A stretch of 64,000 bases of DNA from Dongia_B sp964406155. Lineage in GTDB: Bacteria > Pseudomonadota > Alphaproteobacteria > Dongiales > Dongiaceae. A model generated the notes under the pieces. That model did not search any database. It was not told the origin of the DNA and was given only the letters and a program-made list of their open reading frames with translations. Below are positions 34,400 to 42,605 of the stretch, in pieces. Where the stretch lies: positions 12,077 to 76,076 of the forward strand of contig CAYOQR010000021.1 in assembly GCA_964406155.1 (NCBI GenBank), read 5' to 3'. Position 1 is the first letter of the stretch, and the number at the start of each line of letters is the position of its first letter. The position numbers and the translations under genes are program-made.

Positions 34400-35671
34400 C
34401 TAGACCATCCCGGCCAACACCGACGCGATATCCGCGCCGACGGGTATTTCATGCGCCGTACCTGTCGCCCGCGCCGTGACCTCGACGGTGCCGCGTGCGA
34501 GGCCCTTGCGGCTGATGACGATGCGCAGCGGCAGGCCGAGGAGATCCGCTTCGGCCAGTTTGATGCCGGCCGAGACCTCCCGCTCGTCGAGCAGGCAGGT
34601 CCTGCCCGCCGCTTCCAGCACGTCGTGGATACGGTGCGCTTCGTGCATGACGTCGTCATCGGGCACCAAAGGCAGGATCGTCGCCGCGAAGGGCGCCACT
34701 GCCGCCGGCCAGACGATGCCGCGTGCGTCATGGCAGACCTCGACAATCGCGCCGACGATACGGGAGATGCCGATGCCATAGCAGCCCATGACGGGAAAGA
34801 CGCGCCCGCCATCGGGCAGAACCGCTTCCAGCCCAAGGGCCCGCGTATATCGGTCGCCCAGCAGGAAGACATGGCCGATCTCGATGCCGCGCGCGGTTTC
34901 GATCCACGCTGGCGGTGGCATGCCTGGATCCTCGCCATCGGCGGAGGCCCAAAGGCCCATCGCCGCCAGGGGATCGGGCTCCGTCAGGATGCGCGGATCA
35001 TAAGCGACGGCGCTCTCCCCGGTTTCGGCGAGGACATGGAATTCGTGGCTCTCCAGCCCGCCCATGGCCCCGGTCGCCGCGCGAACGGGAATGGCCGTCA
35101 ATCCCAGGCGCCGGAACACCCGGGCATAGGCCGCGAACATGACGGCATAGGAGCGCCGTGCCGCCGCCTCGTCGATATCGAAGGAATAGGCGTCCTTCAT
35201 CAGGAACTCGCGCGCCCGCATGATGCCGAAGCGGGGACGGATTTCGTCACGGAATTTCCACTGGGTCTGGAACAGGATCAGCGGCAATTGCCGCCAGCCC
35301 AGCGTCCCATCCGCCCGCAGCAACTCGACCATCGCCTCTTCCGCACTGGGCGAGAAGATGAGGTCGCGCCCGCGCCGGTCCGTCGCATGCAGCGTTTCGG
35401 TGCCGAAGGCTCCCCAGCGGCCGCTGCGCCGCCACAGATCCGCCGGCTGCATGATGGGCAATTGCACGTCCTGGGCGCCGGCGCAGATCATCTCCTCGCG
35501 GACGATCCGCGCCACGGCATCCAGCACCAGTTTGCCGAGCGGCAGCCAGGACCAGAGGCCATTGGCGGATTGCCGGATGAGGCCGGCGCGCAACATGAGC
35601 CGATGCGATGCGATATCCGCATCGGCTGGGTCCTCGCGCAACATGGGCGCGTGGAGTTTCGATCGAAGCAT
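34400..35671 (-). CDS. proS: Prolyl-tRNA synthetase, divergent short form
   Basis: A 423-residue class II aminoacyl-tRNA synthetase of the alphaproteobacterial prolyl type, lacking the bacterial editing insertion. Motif 1 region is SHRLMLRAGLIRQSANGLWSWLPLG (residues 22-46), motif 2 QTQWKFRDEIRPRFGIMRAREFLMKDAYSFD and motif 3 VMGCYGIGISRIVGA; the C-terminal anticodon domain is present. One difference stands out: the usual GPTNEE/GPTHEE active-site block reads FSPSAEE at residues 106-112, so the conserved Thr-Asn/His is Ser-Ala. It may be a paralogue rather than the housekeeping enzyme. It is monocistronic. Cytoplasmic, charges tRNA-Pro if functional. Confidence 0.85.
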   Translation of the reverse strand: MLRSKLHAPMLREDPADADIASHRLMLRAGLIRQSANGLWSWLPLGKLVLDAVARIVREEMICAGAQDVQLPIMQPADLWRRSGRWGAFGTETLHATDRRGRDLIFSPSAEEAMVELLRADGTLGWRQLPLILFQTQWKFRDEIRPRFGIMRAREFLMKDAYSFDIDEAAARRSYAVMFAAYARVFRRLGLTAIPVRAATGAMGGLESHEFHVLAETGESAVAYDPRILTEPDPLAAMGLWASADGEDPGMPPPAWIETARGIEIGHVFLLGDRYTRALGLEAVLPDGGRVFPVMGCYGIGISRIVGAIVEVCHDARGIVWPAAVAPFAATILPLVPDDDVMHEAHRIHDVLEAAGRTCLLDEREVSAGIKLAEADLLGLPLRIVISRKGLARGTVEVTARATGTAHEIPVGADIASVLAGMV

Positions 35672-35951
35672 TGTCGAGATCCCGTCTGTCGGATGAACAT
35701 CGCAGGGGATCGATCCCCTGCACTCTCCGGTCTCCGCCCGGGCAAAGATAAAGATACTGCGCGGACGGAGGCTTTACGCGGACGTGGCCTTCACGCGAAA
35801 GGCTGGACGCCCGCGTGAATCGGTCGCGGCGACGGGACGGCGGTGGCGCGGCCGATCAGGATGGTCGAGAAGATGCGAACGATCATGTCCATGACGATAG
35901 CGTACCGAAACCGACGGGCCTCTGGCAAGCGGGATGCGAACGATCTCCCTG

Positions 35952-36431
35952 CTATGGTCGGTTCAACCAAAGACGCCAGAGCGACCGGCAGAGGCGTTCG
36001 ATTTCCCGATCGACATCGCAGGCCGTGAGGCCGATATCCTTCAGCGCAGGCTCGTCGAGCTGCCCCAGCATCCGCGCCTGCTGCCGCCGGTCATGCAGGG
36101 AGCCGAACCAATTGAAGAAGCGCAACGGAAGCGTGGCCCCTGCATCCGGCCTTCGCGCGACTTGCCGTTTCCCCGTTTCCTGGTGCGCCGCTTGCTGGCG
36201 CTCCGTTCCCCGGCTTTCCTCGGCGTTCCGCTCATCGGCGTTCTGAGCATCGGCACCGACATCATCCACACCGGGATGATCCACACGGATATGATCCGCA
36301 CCGGCGTTCTCGAGATCGCTGCACCGCCTGTCGAGACTCCGCATATCGGGGAACTCCCCTGCCCCTTCCGGCGGCGATGTGTTGCGGTCTGACGCAATCC
36401 GGCTGGAGGTAATCGGTTGAATAACGCTCAT
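35952..36431 (-). CDS. DUF1127 protein with repetitive N-terminus
   Basis: A 159-residue protein ending in a DUF1127 (YjiS-like) domain of about 45 residues: LRFFNWFGSLHDRRQQARMLGQLDEPALKDIGLTACDVDREIERL. DUF1127 domains are small, basic, and some bind RNA or regulate phosphate and carbon metabolism in alphaproteobacteria. The N-terminal 100 residues are low complexity and include a 15-bp-based array at 36249-36308 (units ATCGGCACCGACATC, ATCCACACCGGGATG, ATCCACACGGATATG, ATCCGCACCGGCGTT on the forward strand). The start has GAGG eight bases upstream. A paralogue lies at 42089-42463. Confidence 0.75.
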   Translation of the reverse strand: MSVIQPITSSRIASDRNTSPPEGAGEFPDMRSLDRRCSDLENAGADHIRVDHPGVDDVGADAQNADERNAEESRGTERQQAAHQETGKRQVARRPDAGATLPLRFFNWFGSLHDRRQQARMLGQLDEPALKDIGLTACDVDREIERLCRSLWRLWLNRP

Positions 36432-36560
36432 GGCACCTCACTGACGATATCTCGCCGTGACGCATGTCCCGTCACCGCAAGACACCTGACCGATGGGAAG
36501 AGCCGCATCCATGCGCGACATCGTGCCGACAATCTGAGGCGGTCTGCCCGTCGGCGCTAT

Positions 36561-36605
36561 CCGATGCTTGCGGGGCGATTCTTGCGGGCCGATTCTTGCG
36601 GATTG
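36561..36605. repeat. Tandem CGATTCTTGCGGG array near a stop codon
   Basis: Units CCGATGCTTGCGGGG, CGATTCTTGCGGGC, CGATTCTTGCGGAT, ending about 12 bases from the stop codon (36617) of the reverse-strand P5-like gene. Confidence 0.8.
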
Positions 36606-36616
36606 GTGCCCGCGGG

Positions 36617-37771
36617 CTAGAGGTTCTCGCGTTCCAGGGAAACGCCGGCCCAGTATTGCAGCTCCGCATAAGGCGGCATCTGCCCGTTCTCATGCCGGGC
36701 CATGGCCTTGATCGTCGTCACCATTGTCGCGTCGAGATTGAGGTTCATCTCGGCCGCGACCGAGATGCCGAGCGCATTTGCCAGCACCCTGGCATAGCTG
36801 TTGACGTCGTTGTTGTCGCTGGCCGGCGCCCAACGGCCGATGATGTCGAGCGGCGTCTGGAGATTGTAGGTGTTCTGATATTTCCTGAGCAGCCGCGCCA
36901 TCGCCCGGATACCCCATTCCGGTTCGCAGAAGACACAGAAGCTGGTTTCCTGCTGCTGGAAAACCTTCATGAGCTGCGGTGTCTGGAGACCCGCCCAACT
37001 GGCGCCGATCCGGATATTGCCGAGATTGTTGTTGCGGATGCCGCGCGGCATGCCTTGGGCCACATCGATTCCGTCGAACACATCCGGCGACGGCCGGATC
37101 GGTGATCCATTCGCCAAAGCGTCTTTCAGATCCTTGACCCGCGCTTTGATGACATCAGAGGTCGGATTGACCAACCCTGTCGCTGGAACAGGTGCACCCG
37201 ACGCCGTGCGCGCCATCCCGCCGGAAGTCGCCGCAAGTGAAGGCGTGGCACTGGAAGAGGTGGAACCTGCGGGTGTGGCGCTGGAAGATGCGGAACTGGC
37301 AATCGCCGTCACGGCCGGCGCCGGAGACGTGTCTCTGATCCAGCTATAATCGGGATGCACCGCCGCCGCGTCCTCGAATTTGTCGCCCGCATCCCCGGTT
37401 TCGGGAGCCTGCCGCCGGCACCAGGCCCAGTGACAGAGTTCATGCAAGGTGACCAGGCGCAGAAACTGCTGTGCCCGCGCATCCGTCGCCTTGCCTTCGA
37501 ATGCTTGTGCGATATCGGCGGAGAGCGAGATGCGGCCCGGGACCGAGCTGTTGAAATAGCCACCGCTCGACAGGCCCAGCGGCAGGAACCAGAGCAGCGG
37601 CGCGGCCTCTCCAAAGGTGATCGCCTGCTTCGCCTCGGCATCCGTTAACCCGGATATATCGACGAAGGCTTTCCAGACCGCATCGCCCTGTGCCGCATAT
37701 GTCGGCAGGTCGTTCGTCAAAAAGTTAAGTGTCTTCGGAAACTTTGCTTTCCAATCATCGATGACCCGCAT
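36617..37771 (-). CDS. HExxH peptidase fused to P5-like muramidase domain
   Basis: A 384-residue two-domain protein. The N-terminal domain (about 1-145) has VTLHELCHWAW with zinc ligands H110, E111 and H114 and a distal DKFED acid (about E133), a gluzincin-like layout. After a Ser/Ala/Thr linker (about 150-195), the C-terminal domain (about 240-360) has RGIRNNNLGNIRIGASWAG, PEWGIRAMARLLRKY, DIIGRWAPASDNN and YARVLANALGISV, the signature of P5-like virion-associated peptidoglycan hydrolases. No signal peptide is present, so it would need lysis or a dedicated secretion route. It is divergent from the lipoprotein/membrane pair at 38026-41177. Such fusions occur as injected effectors; that reading is inference. 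Confidence 0.75.
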   Translation of the reverse strand: MRVIDDWKAKFPKTLNFLTNDLPTYAAQGDAVWKAFVDISGLTDAEAKQAITFGEAAPLLWFLPLGLSSGGYFNSSVPGRISLSADIAQAFEGKATDARAQQFLRLVTLHELCHWAWCRRQAPETGDAGDKFEDAAAVHPDYSWIRDTSPAPAVTAIASSASSSATPAGSTSSSATPSLAATSGGMARTASGAPVPATGLVNPTSDVIKARVKDLKDALANGSPIRPSPDVFDGIDVAQGMPRGIRNNNLGNIRIGASWAGLQTPQLMKVFQQQETSFCVFCEPEWGIRAMARLLRKYQNTYNLQTPLDIIGRWAPASDNNDVNSYARVLANALGISVAAEMNLNLDATMVTTIKAMARHENGQMPPYAELQYWAGVSLERENL

Positions 37772-38025
37772 CCTGGCGTCTCCACCTTGGAAGAGCGAGG
37801 CTTTCGCCTTTACCTTGCATGCATCACAATGTAGAGTATTACATCTCGTATTTCGAGTTAATAGACGTGATCAGTCGTCTCGCGACGCACGAACCATCAT
37901 AACGTGCAGCGACGGTTGGATCCGCCAGGGGTGTCAAAAAAAGCGGGCGAAAAGGCAACGGCAATGCCTGGGGAGCGATCCCCGAGGAATTGCCGCAGGA
38001 GGGTTATTACATATCGGGGGAACAC
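37772..38025. promoter_or_regulatory. Divergent promoter region of envelope module
   Basis: This 254-bp gap separates the divergent hydrolase and lipoprotein genes. It is AT-richer near 37810-37875 (GTAGAGTATTACATCTCG; TATTTCGAGTTAATAGACG) and carries a CTCG/CGAG inverted repeat around 37847-37859. Promoters for both directions are expected here. Confidence 0.4.
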
Positions 38026-39735
38026 ATGACGAGGCATGCTCCTGCCCGCGCGATACGCCTGTTCGCAACTTCCTGTGGCAGCATGTCCCGCGTCGCGGTT
38101 ACCTGCATCGCCGCCTTGTCGCTGAGTGCCTGCGGCACAGTCGTCGACCCGCAATTGTCGCCCGACAAGGACCTCACCAAGGCCTATTCCCGGCAGCAAT
38201 CCCTGCCCGCCGCCGTCGCCCTGGGTGAATCGATGCGCGCCCAATATGCGAGCAAGGTTGAAGATCAGATCCTGCTCGACCGCGTCGTCGGGCTGGCCCT
38301 CATCGGCGCCGCCGCTTCCGTGGTCGGGCTGGCCACCACCGGCGCCGCCACCGTGCCCATCATCGCCACCACCTTGGGCGGCGGCGCCTTGTTCGGCACC
38401 GACAGCCTTCTCAGCAACAAGCCGCAGCAATTCATCTACGCCGCCGGCGCCAATGCCGTGCAATGCGCGCTGGATTCCATGCAACCGATGATCGTCGCCT
38501 ATGGTTCGCATGACCGGCTGCAGCACCTGATCGATGGAACACCGGACGGTACCATCAAGGCCCAGGGCGACAAAGCATTGCCGGTGAAGATCGCCTATGC
38601 CGAGACCTTGATGGCGAGCTTCGGCGCCTATACGGATTCGCCGACCTATCTCCGGGCACAGGCAGCGGTTCAGCAGGCGCGCGCGATCCTCGATCCCGCC
38701 CGCCAGGCGCTCAACACCATGAACATATCCGGCGGCATCCTGCGCAGCTCGCTGGCCTCGATCGAATTGCAGGTCACGAATGCGATCATCTCCTCCTCGC
38801 CCTCCATCCCGGCCTTGGCACAGTCCCTGGGTTTCGCCCTGCCGGCCATCGGCCGACCGTTAAGCCTGCCGCCGGTTCCCTCCGTAACAGCGCAAGCCGG
38901 CGGCCGCCAAGGTCTGGGCACGTTCTCCAACGAGAACGAACGCGAGCTGGCGAAAGCGGCGGAGGATCTGGAACAGACGACAGCGGAGATCACGACCATC
39001 ATCTCGGCCGTCAACGAACGCCCTTCCGCCGACAAGCTCAAGACCTGCAATGTCGATGTCACCCGGGCCGGCTTGACGATGACGATCGATCCCGTGGGCG
39101 AGATATCGATCCCGGCCCCCTCCGGTAGCACGCCCAATACCGCGACCATCCGCGTCTCCGGCGGCGTCCTGCCCTATAGCGCCGGCTGGAGCGGTGCGAC
39201 GCCGCCGCCGGCCGAGGTGACGATGGGTATCGAATCCGGCCAAGGCATCGTCACCGTGACCGTTGAAAAAGGCGCGCGGCCCAATGTTTATGCTATCTTG
39301 ATCCGCGACGCAGCCAACGGCGCCGCCAGCACCGGCATCCGGATCACCGATGCGGTACCGGCCGCGAGCGGGGCTTCGGGGAATAGAATTACTGGAAATA
39401 GAATTACTGGGAACAGAATTACCGGGAACAGGGCGGCCGGCAATAATCCGGCTGCGAGCACCTTAGCCGGCAGCAATTCGGCGGAGCCGACTTGCGCGGC
39501 GGATGAGACGACGCGGAAGGTTCAATCCTTCCTGCTGCAGAACAGCATCAAGACCGTCCAGGTCGGCGCGAGCGAACGCGCGCTGACGGAGGATGGCTGC
39601 TACGGCGATATTACCGCCGCCATTCAACTCTTCCTGCGGAAGAAGGGATTGCGCGACGACGAAATTCCCAAGGGTCAGCGCGACCTCACCCAATCCATGG
39701 TCGCGCTGTTGCCGGCATCGGAGGGCAATCCATGA
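38026..39735 (+). CDS. Lipoprotein with C-terminal PG-binding-like domain
   Basis: A 569-residue predicted lipoprotein; the signal (VAVTCIAALSLSACG) ends in a lipobox with Cys at about residue 36. A glycine-rich hydrophobic stretch (about 90-130, VVGLALIGAAASVVGLATTGAATVPI) resembles a glycine zipper. A helical central part and a beta-sandwich-like part (TIRVSGGVLPYSAGWSG, about 375-430) follow, then an in-frame tandem array (GNRIT x3, 39378-39437). The last 80 residues (TRKVQSFLLQ...EDGCYGDITAAIQLFLRKKG) look like a peptidoglycan-binding type 1 domain. Its stop overlaps the next start (ATGA). The first 12 codons of the open frame are excluded; GGGGGAA supports 38026. Confidence 0.75.
   Translation: MTRHAPARAIRLFATSCGSMSRVAVTCIAALSLSACGTVVDPQLSPDKDLTKAYSRQQSLPAAVALGESMRAQYASKVEDQILLDRVVGLALIGAAASVVGLATTGAATVPIIATTLGGGALFGTDSLLSNKPQQFIYAAGANAVQCALDSMQPMIVAYGSHDRLQHLIDGTPDGTIKAQGDKALPVKIAYAETLMASFGAYTDSPTYLRAQAAVQQARAILDPARQALNTMNISGGILRSSLASIELQVTNAIISSSPSIPALAQSLGFALPAIGRPLSLPPVPSVTAQAGGRQGLGTFSNENERELAKAAEDLEQTTAEITTIISAVNERPSADKLKTCNVDVTRAGLTMTIDPVGEISIPAPSGSTPNTATIRVSGGVLPYSAGWSGATPPPAEVTMGIESGQGIVTVTVEKGARPNVYAILIRDAANGAASTGIRITDAVPAASGASGNRITGNRITGNRITGNRAAGNNPAASTLAGSNSAEPTCAADETTRKVQSFLLQNSIKTVQVGASERALTEDGCYGDITAAIQLFLRKKGLRDDEIPKGQRDLTQSMVALLPASEGNP
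39378..39437 (+). repeat. In-frame 15-bp tandem array in lipoprotein gene
   Basis: Units of GGGAATAGAATTACT / GGAAATAGAATTACT / GGGAACAGAATTACC encode GNRIT three times, then GNRAA. This is notably AT-rich for the gene. Confidence 0.9.
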
Positions 39736-41177
39736 CACAAGCGCCAGGAATCCCCGCACCGGGAATCGCCACAGCAGGAATCGCCACAGCGGGAATCGCC
39801 GCACCGGGGATCGCTGCACCGGGGATCGCCGGGCATGCCCTGAATATTCCGGTGAGAACATCTGCCGGAAAGAGATTGGGTAAATGGTTCAGGGCCTGGT
39901 TGCCGGCTTGGAGCGGGATCTATTACTGCGGCTTCTCGTCCTTGATTCTCACCTTCGTTCTTCCGGTCGCGCCGCTGCTGATTGCCGCTTTCTATCCGTC
40001 CATGGCTGTGGCGCCCTATCTGCAATGGATGCGCTTTGCCGTTTGGCTTCTGTCGATGCTCGCCTTTTTCGGCGTCATCGCGGCCATAGGCATCGGCTTG
40101 AAAAAGCGCGCGCTGGGTATCCTGGTGAACGAGCGGAACCGCTACAGCCTGTCCCGCCTGCAGATGGTGCTCTGGACGCTCCTGCTCCTGCCGGGCATCT
40201 ATGTCGTCCTGCTGAACAACATTCATTATGACTCGACCCCGCCCGGCGCGGCCTTCGCCTTCGACTGGCAGCTTATCGCCTTGATGGGGATCAGCCTCGG
40301 CAGCGTCGTCACCGCCCCCATGGTCCTGAATCTCAAGGCCGACAAGACACCGGACCCGGCGACGGCCGCCGCCGCCGCGCCGGATGCGATGTCGGTTGGC
40401 ATCCTCGATGCCAATGCCAGCGCGACGGAAGCCGCCGTCCGGGATTTCGTGCTCGGCGAGGAAGTCGGCAATGCCGACACCATCGATATCGGCCGCATCC
40501 AGATGCTGATGATCTCTGTCATGGCGGTGATCATGTATGGCTGGAGCATCGGCTACAGCCTGCTGACCGGCACTCCGCATATCGACGGGATGCCGGCATT
40601 CAACCAGACGCTTCTGGGGCTGATCCTGATCAGCCATACGGGATATCTCGCCGGCAAGATCACACCGGCCGTCAACACCCAGGGCCAGACGGCGGCGCAA
40701 CTGGCCACGGTCCTGGCGCTGTCGCAGAAGGCCACCGACCTCGCGGCCCGGGCCGAACAGGCGCTCAAGGACATTTCCACCAACAGTCTGCAACGCCAGC
40801 AATTGACCAATCTGATGCCGCTGATCCGCGCGCTTGCCGCCGATGCAGCCAACCTGACGGCTGATTTCGGCAAGGCCAGCTATGACGATCAGGCGGTCGG
40901 CAGATTGCAGGGAAAATGGGAAGCCTTGAACAATCAGCTCGCGGTCATCGCCGCCCAGCCCGGAACGGCGGACACCACCTGCGCGCCACAGCCGGACCTG
41001 GTCCGCGATGTCCAGCAAAAACTGGCGGCGCAGAATTTCCCGGTCACGCCGACCGGCATCGCCGACGCCGCGACCTACACGGCGATCGACCGCTTCCTCG
41101 CGGCGCGCAAACTGACCCGCGCCGATTTCAGCCCGGAACCCTATCGCCTGTTCGAGGAGTTGCAGGCCTTCATGTAG
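39732..41177 (+). CDS. Polytopic membrane protein with C-terminal PG-binding-like domain
   Basis: A 481-residue inner-membrane protein coupled to the lipoprotein by an ATGA overlap. Six hydrophobic helices are visible (about 60-88, 97-121, 142-163, 178-198, 257-279, 295-311), then a long helical region (about 330-410, QKATDLAARAEQALKDIS) and a C-terminal peptidoglycan-binding-like domain (about 425-462, VRDVQQKLAAQNFPVTPTGIADAATYTAIDRFL). The first 40 residues are a pentapeptide array (PGIPA, PGIAT, AGIAT, AGIAA, PGIAA, PGIAG; 39744-39833). No known family is recognised. The pair could bridge inner membrane, wall and outer membrane. Confidence 0.75.
   Translation: MTQAPGIPAPGIATAGIATAGIAAPGIAAPGIAGHALNIPVRTSAGKRLGKWFRAWLPAWSGIYYCGFSSLILTFVLPVAPLLIAAFYPSMAVAPYLQWMRFAVWLLSMLAFFGVIAAIGIGLKKRALGILVNERNRYSLSRLQMVLWTLLLLPGIYVVLLNNIHYDSTPPGAAFAFDWQLIALMGISLGSVVTAPMVLNLKADKTPDPATAAAAAPDAMSVGILDANASATEAAVRDFVLGEEVGNADTIDIGRIQMLMISVMAVIMYGWSIGYSLLTGTPHIDGMPAFNQTLLGLILISHTGYLAGKITPAVNTQGQTAAQLATVLALSQKATDLAARAEQALKDISTNSLQRQQLTNLMPLIRALAADAANLTADFGKASYDDQAVGRLQGKWEALNNQLAVIAAQPGTADTTCAPQPDLVRDVQQKLAAQNFPVTPTGIADAATYTAIDRFLAARKLTRADFSPEPYRLFEELQAFM
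39744..39833 (+). repeat. In-frame 15-bp tandem array at N-terminus
   Basis: Six units: CCAGGAATCCCCGCA, CCGGGAATCGCCACA, GCAGGAATCGCCACA, GCGGGAATCGCCGCA, CCGGGGATCGCTGCA, CCGGGGATCGCCGGG, beginning four codons after the ATG. Confidence 0.92.
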
Positions 41178-41559
41178 GACGTCCGGCGATAGCGCTTCTC
41201 GCCTTGTGGGGCGGAGAGGCGCCAGGCCCGCTCATCTCGTTCGATGCCGCCACCCCTCACCCCGTCCGTCGGTGGGTGGGAGGAGGGAGTGCTGTTGCAG
41301 GTTTTGCACAGCATGTACGTCCACTCGTTTGTCATTGCCGGACCTGTCCTCGGGCTTGACCCGTGGATTGACCCCGTCGGCGCAGGCCGACATTCGTCGG
41401 CGAGCGGGGCGAGGGAGTTTGCATCGTCTCTCCCGGAAGATTATCGAGCGATATAAGCGCTTAAGCCCCCTCGCCCCACTTGTGGGGAGAGGATCGGGGT
41501 GACGGACGCTTTGGATGGAACACCCTGCCCGTCATTCGGACCGGGACGAGGCGTCCGCC
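41178..41559. repeat. Intergenic repeat cluster, types A and B
   Basis: No gene. Type B parts at 41246-41290, 41370-41420 and 41445-41505 (with the ATATAAGCGCTTAAG linker) surround a decayed type A copy at 41333-41375. Confidence 0.78.
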
Positions 41560-42030
41560 TCAACCGGCATGCCGGGTTTCCGGTTCGTGGCGGACGGGGA
41601 AGTTCATCGAGGCGGCGATGAAGCAGTTGCGATGCGCCTCGTGGTGCAGCTCCTGGGCGGCGGCGATATCCTGGCCGGCGGCGATCACCACGCGTGGCCG
41701 CAGGACGACGTCGGAGAAATGCCCGCCGCCGCCAACCAGCGCCATGGTGCCCAGGCTGTGATCGGTATACTCGATCACCTGCAGCTTGGCCCTCGTCGCC
41801 AAGGCGAGATAGGTCAGCATGTGACAACCGGCCAGGGCCGCCAGCAGCAGATCCTCCGGGTTATAAAGCTCCGCCTTGCCGAGGAAGGTCGGATCGGCGG
41901 AGAGATGCAAGGTCGGCTTACCCGACACCGTCACCGAGTAATCGCGGGAATAGGCGCGATAAGTGGTGGTCGGGCCCTGGGCGGCACCGGTCCAGATCAG
42001 ATGGCTTTCGTAATGATGGTCCTGGCTCAT
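41560..42030 (-). CDS. OsmC family peroxiredoxin-like protein
   Basis: A 156-residue OsmC/Ohr-type protein, a cytoplasmic dimer that reduces organic hydroperoxides with two cysteines. The family cysteines are visible in LLAALAGCHMLTYLALATRA and in HRNCFIAASMNFPV. The middle PEDLLLAALAGCH block is diagnostic. The start at 42030 has GGAG six bases upstream; 35 extra upstream codons are not part of the family. OsmC proteins are often induced by osmotic or oxidative stress. It is convergent to nothing; DUF1127 follows upstream on the same strand. Confidence 0.92.
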   Translation of the reverse strand: MSQDHHYESHLIWTGAAQGPTTTYRAYSRDYSVTVSGKPTLHLSADPTFLGKAELYNPEDLLLAALAGCHMLTYLALATRAKLQVIEYTDHSLGTMALVGGGGHFSDVVLRPRVVIAAGQDIAAAQELHHEAHRNCFIAASMNFPVRHEPETRHAG

Positions 42031-42088
42031 GACTGACTCCGATTGAATAAGGTGACGACGACTGGCCGGCATATGATCGGCACGGCTC

Positions 42089-42463
42089 CTACCGCCAGCG
42101 GCGCCAGCAGAGCCGCTCGATCTCGCGATCGACATCGATGGCGGTGAGGCCGATATCCTTCAGCGCCGCGTCGTCGAGTTGCGCCAAGGCCCGGATCTCC
42201 CGCCGCCGATCATGCCACCGGCCAAGCCAATTGAAAATCCGCAGCAGCAGGGAGGGCCGCGCCGCCGGGTGGGACTGTGCCGTGGGACGGAGCTGTGCCG
42301 GGGGGCTGGGCAGCGCCATCGCCGATCCATGATGGTGATGGTGATGGTGATGATGGTGATGGTGATGGCCATGACCATCCTGACGATGGCCGCGATGATC
42401 ACTGTGGTGATGACCCGCGCAAGAACCGCCGGTACCGGCGGCAGTCGACTGGCTGAGATGCAT
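42089..42463 (-). CDS. DUF1127 protein with polyhistidine tract
   Basis: A 124-residue protein with the DUF1127 domain at the C-terminus (RIFNWLGRWHDRRREIRALAQLDDAALKDIGLTAIDVDREIERL). The N-terminal half contains a His-rich region with a run of about 14 consecutive histidines (encoded at about 42325-42372 by CAC/CAT repeats) preceded by HHHSDHRGHRQDGHGH. It is a paralogue of the 35952-36431 protein, the same core preceded by an unrelated repetitive extension. The start at 42463 has GGGAGAG about seven bases upstream. The His tract may bind Ni/Co/Zn; this is inference. Confidence 0.82.
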   Translation of the reverse strand: MHLSQSTAAGTGGSCAGHHHSDHRGHRQDGHGHHHHHHHHHHHHHGSAMALPSPPAQLRPTAQSHPAARPSLLLRIFNWLGRWHDRRREIRALAQLDDAALKDIGLTAIDVDREIERLCWRRWR

Positions 42464-42605
42464 GACACTCTCCCGAATTGGAGCCCCCGAACGGCATCCC
42501 TGACGCAGGCTCCGGCAACGGAGCCGGCCCGGGATGGACAGGCACCAGTGTGAGGCTGCATATTCTCCGGCAACAGCCGAAACATTGCGGGAGGAGACTG
42601 CAAAA

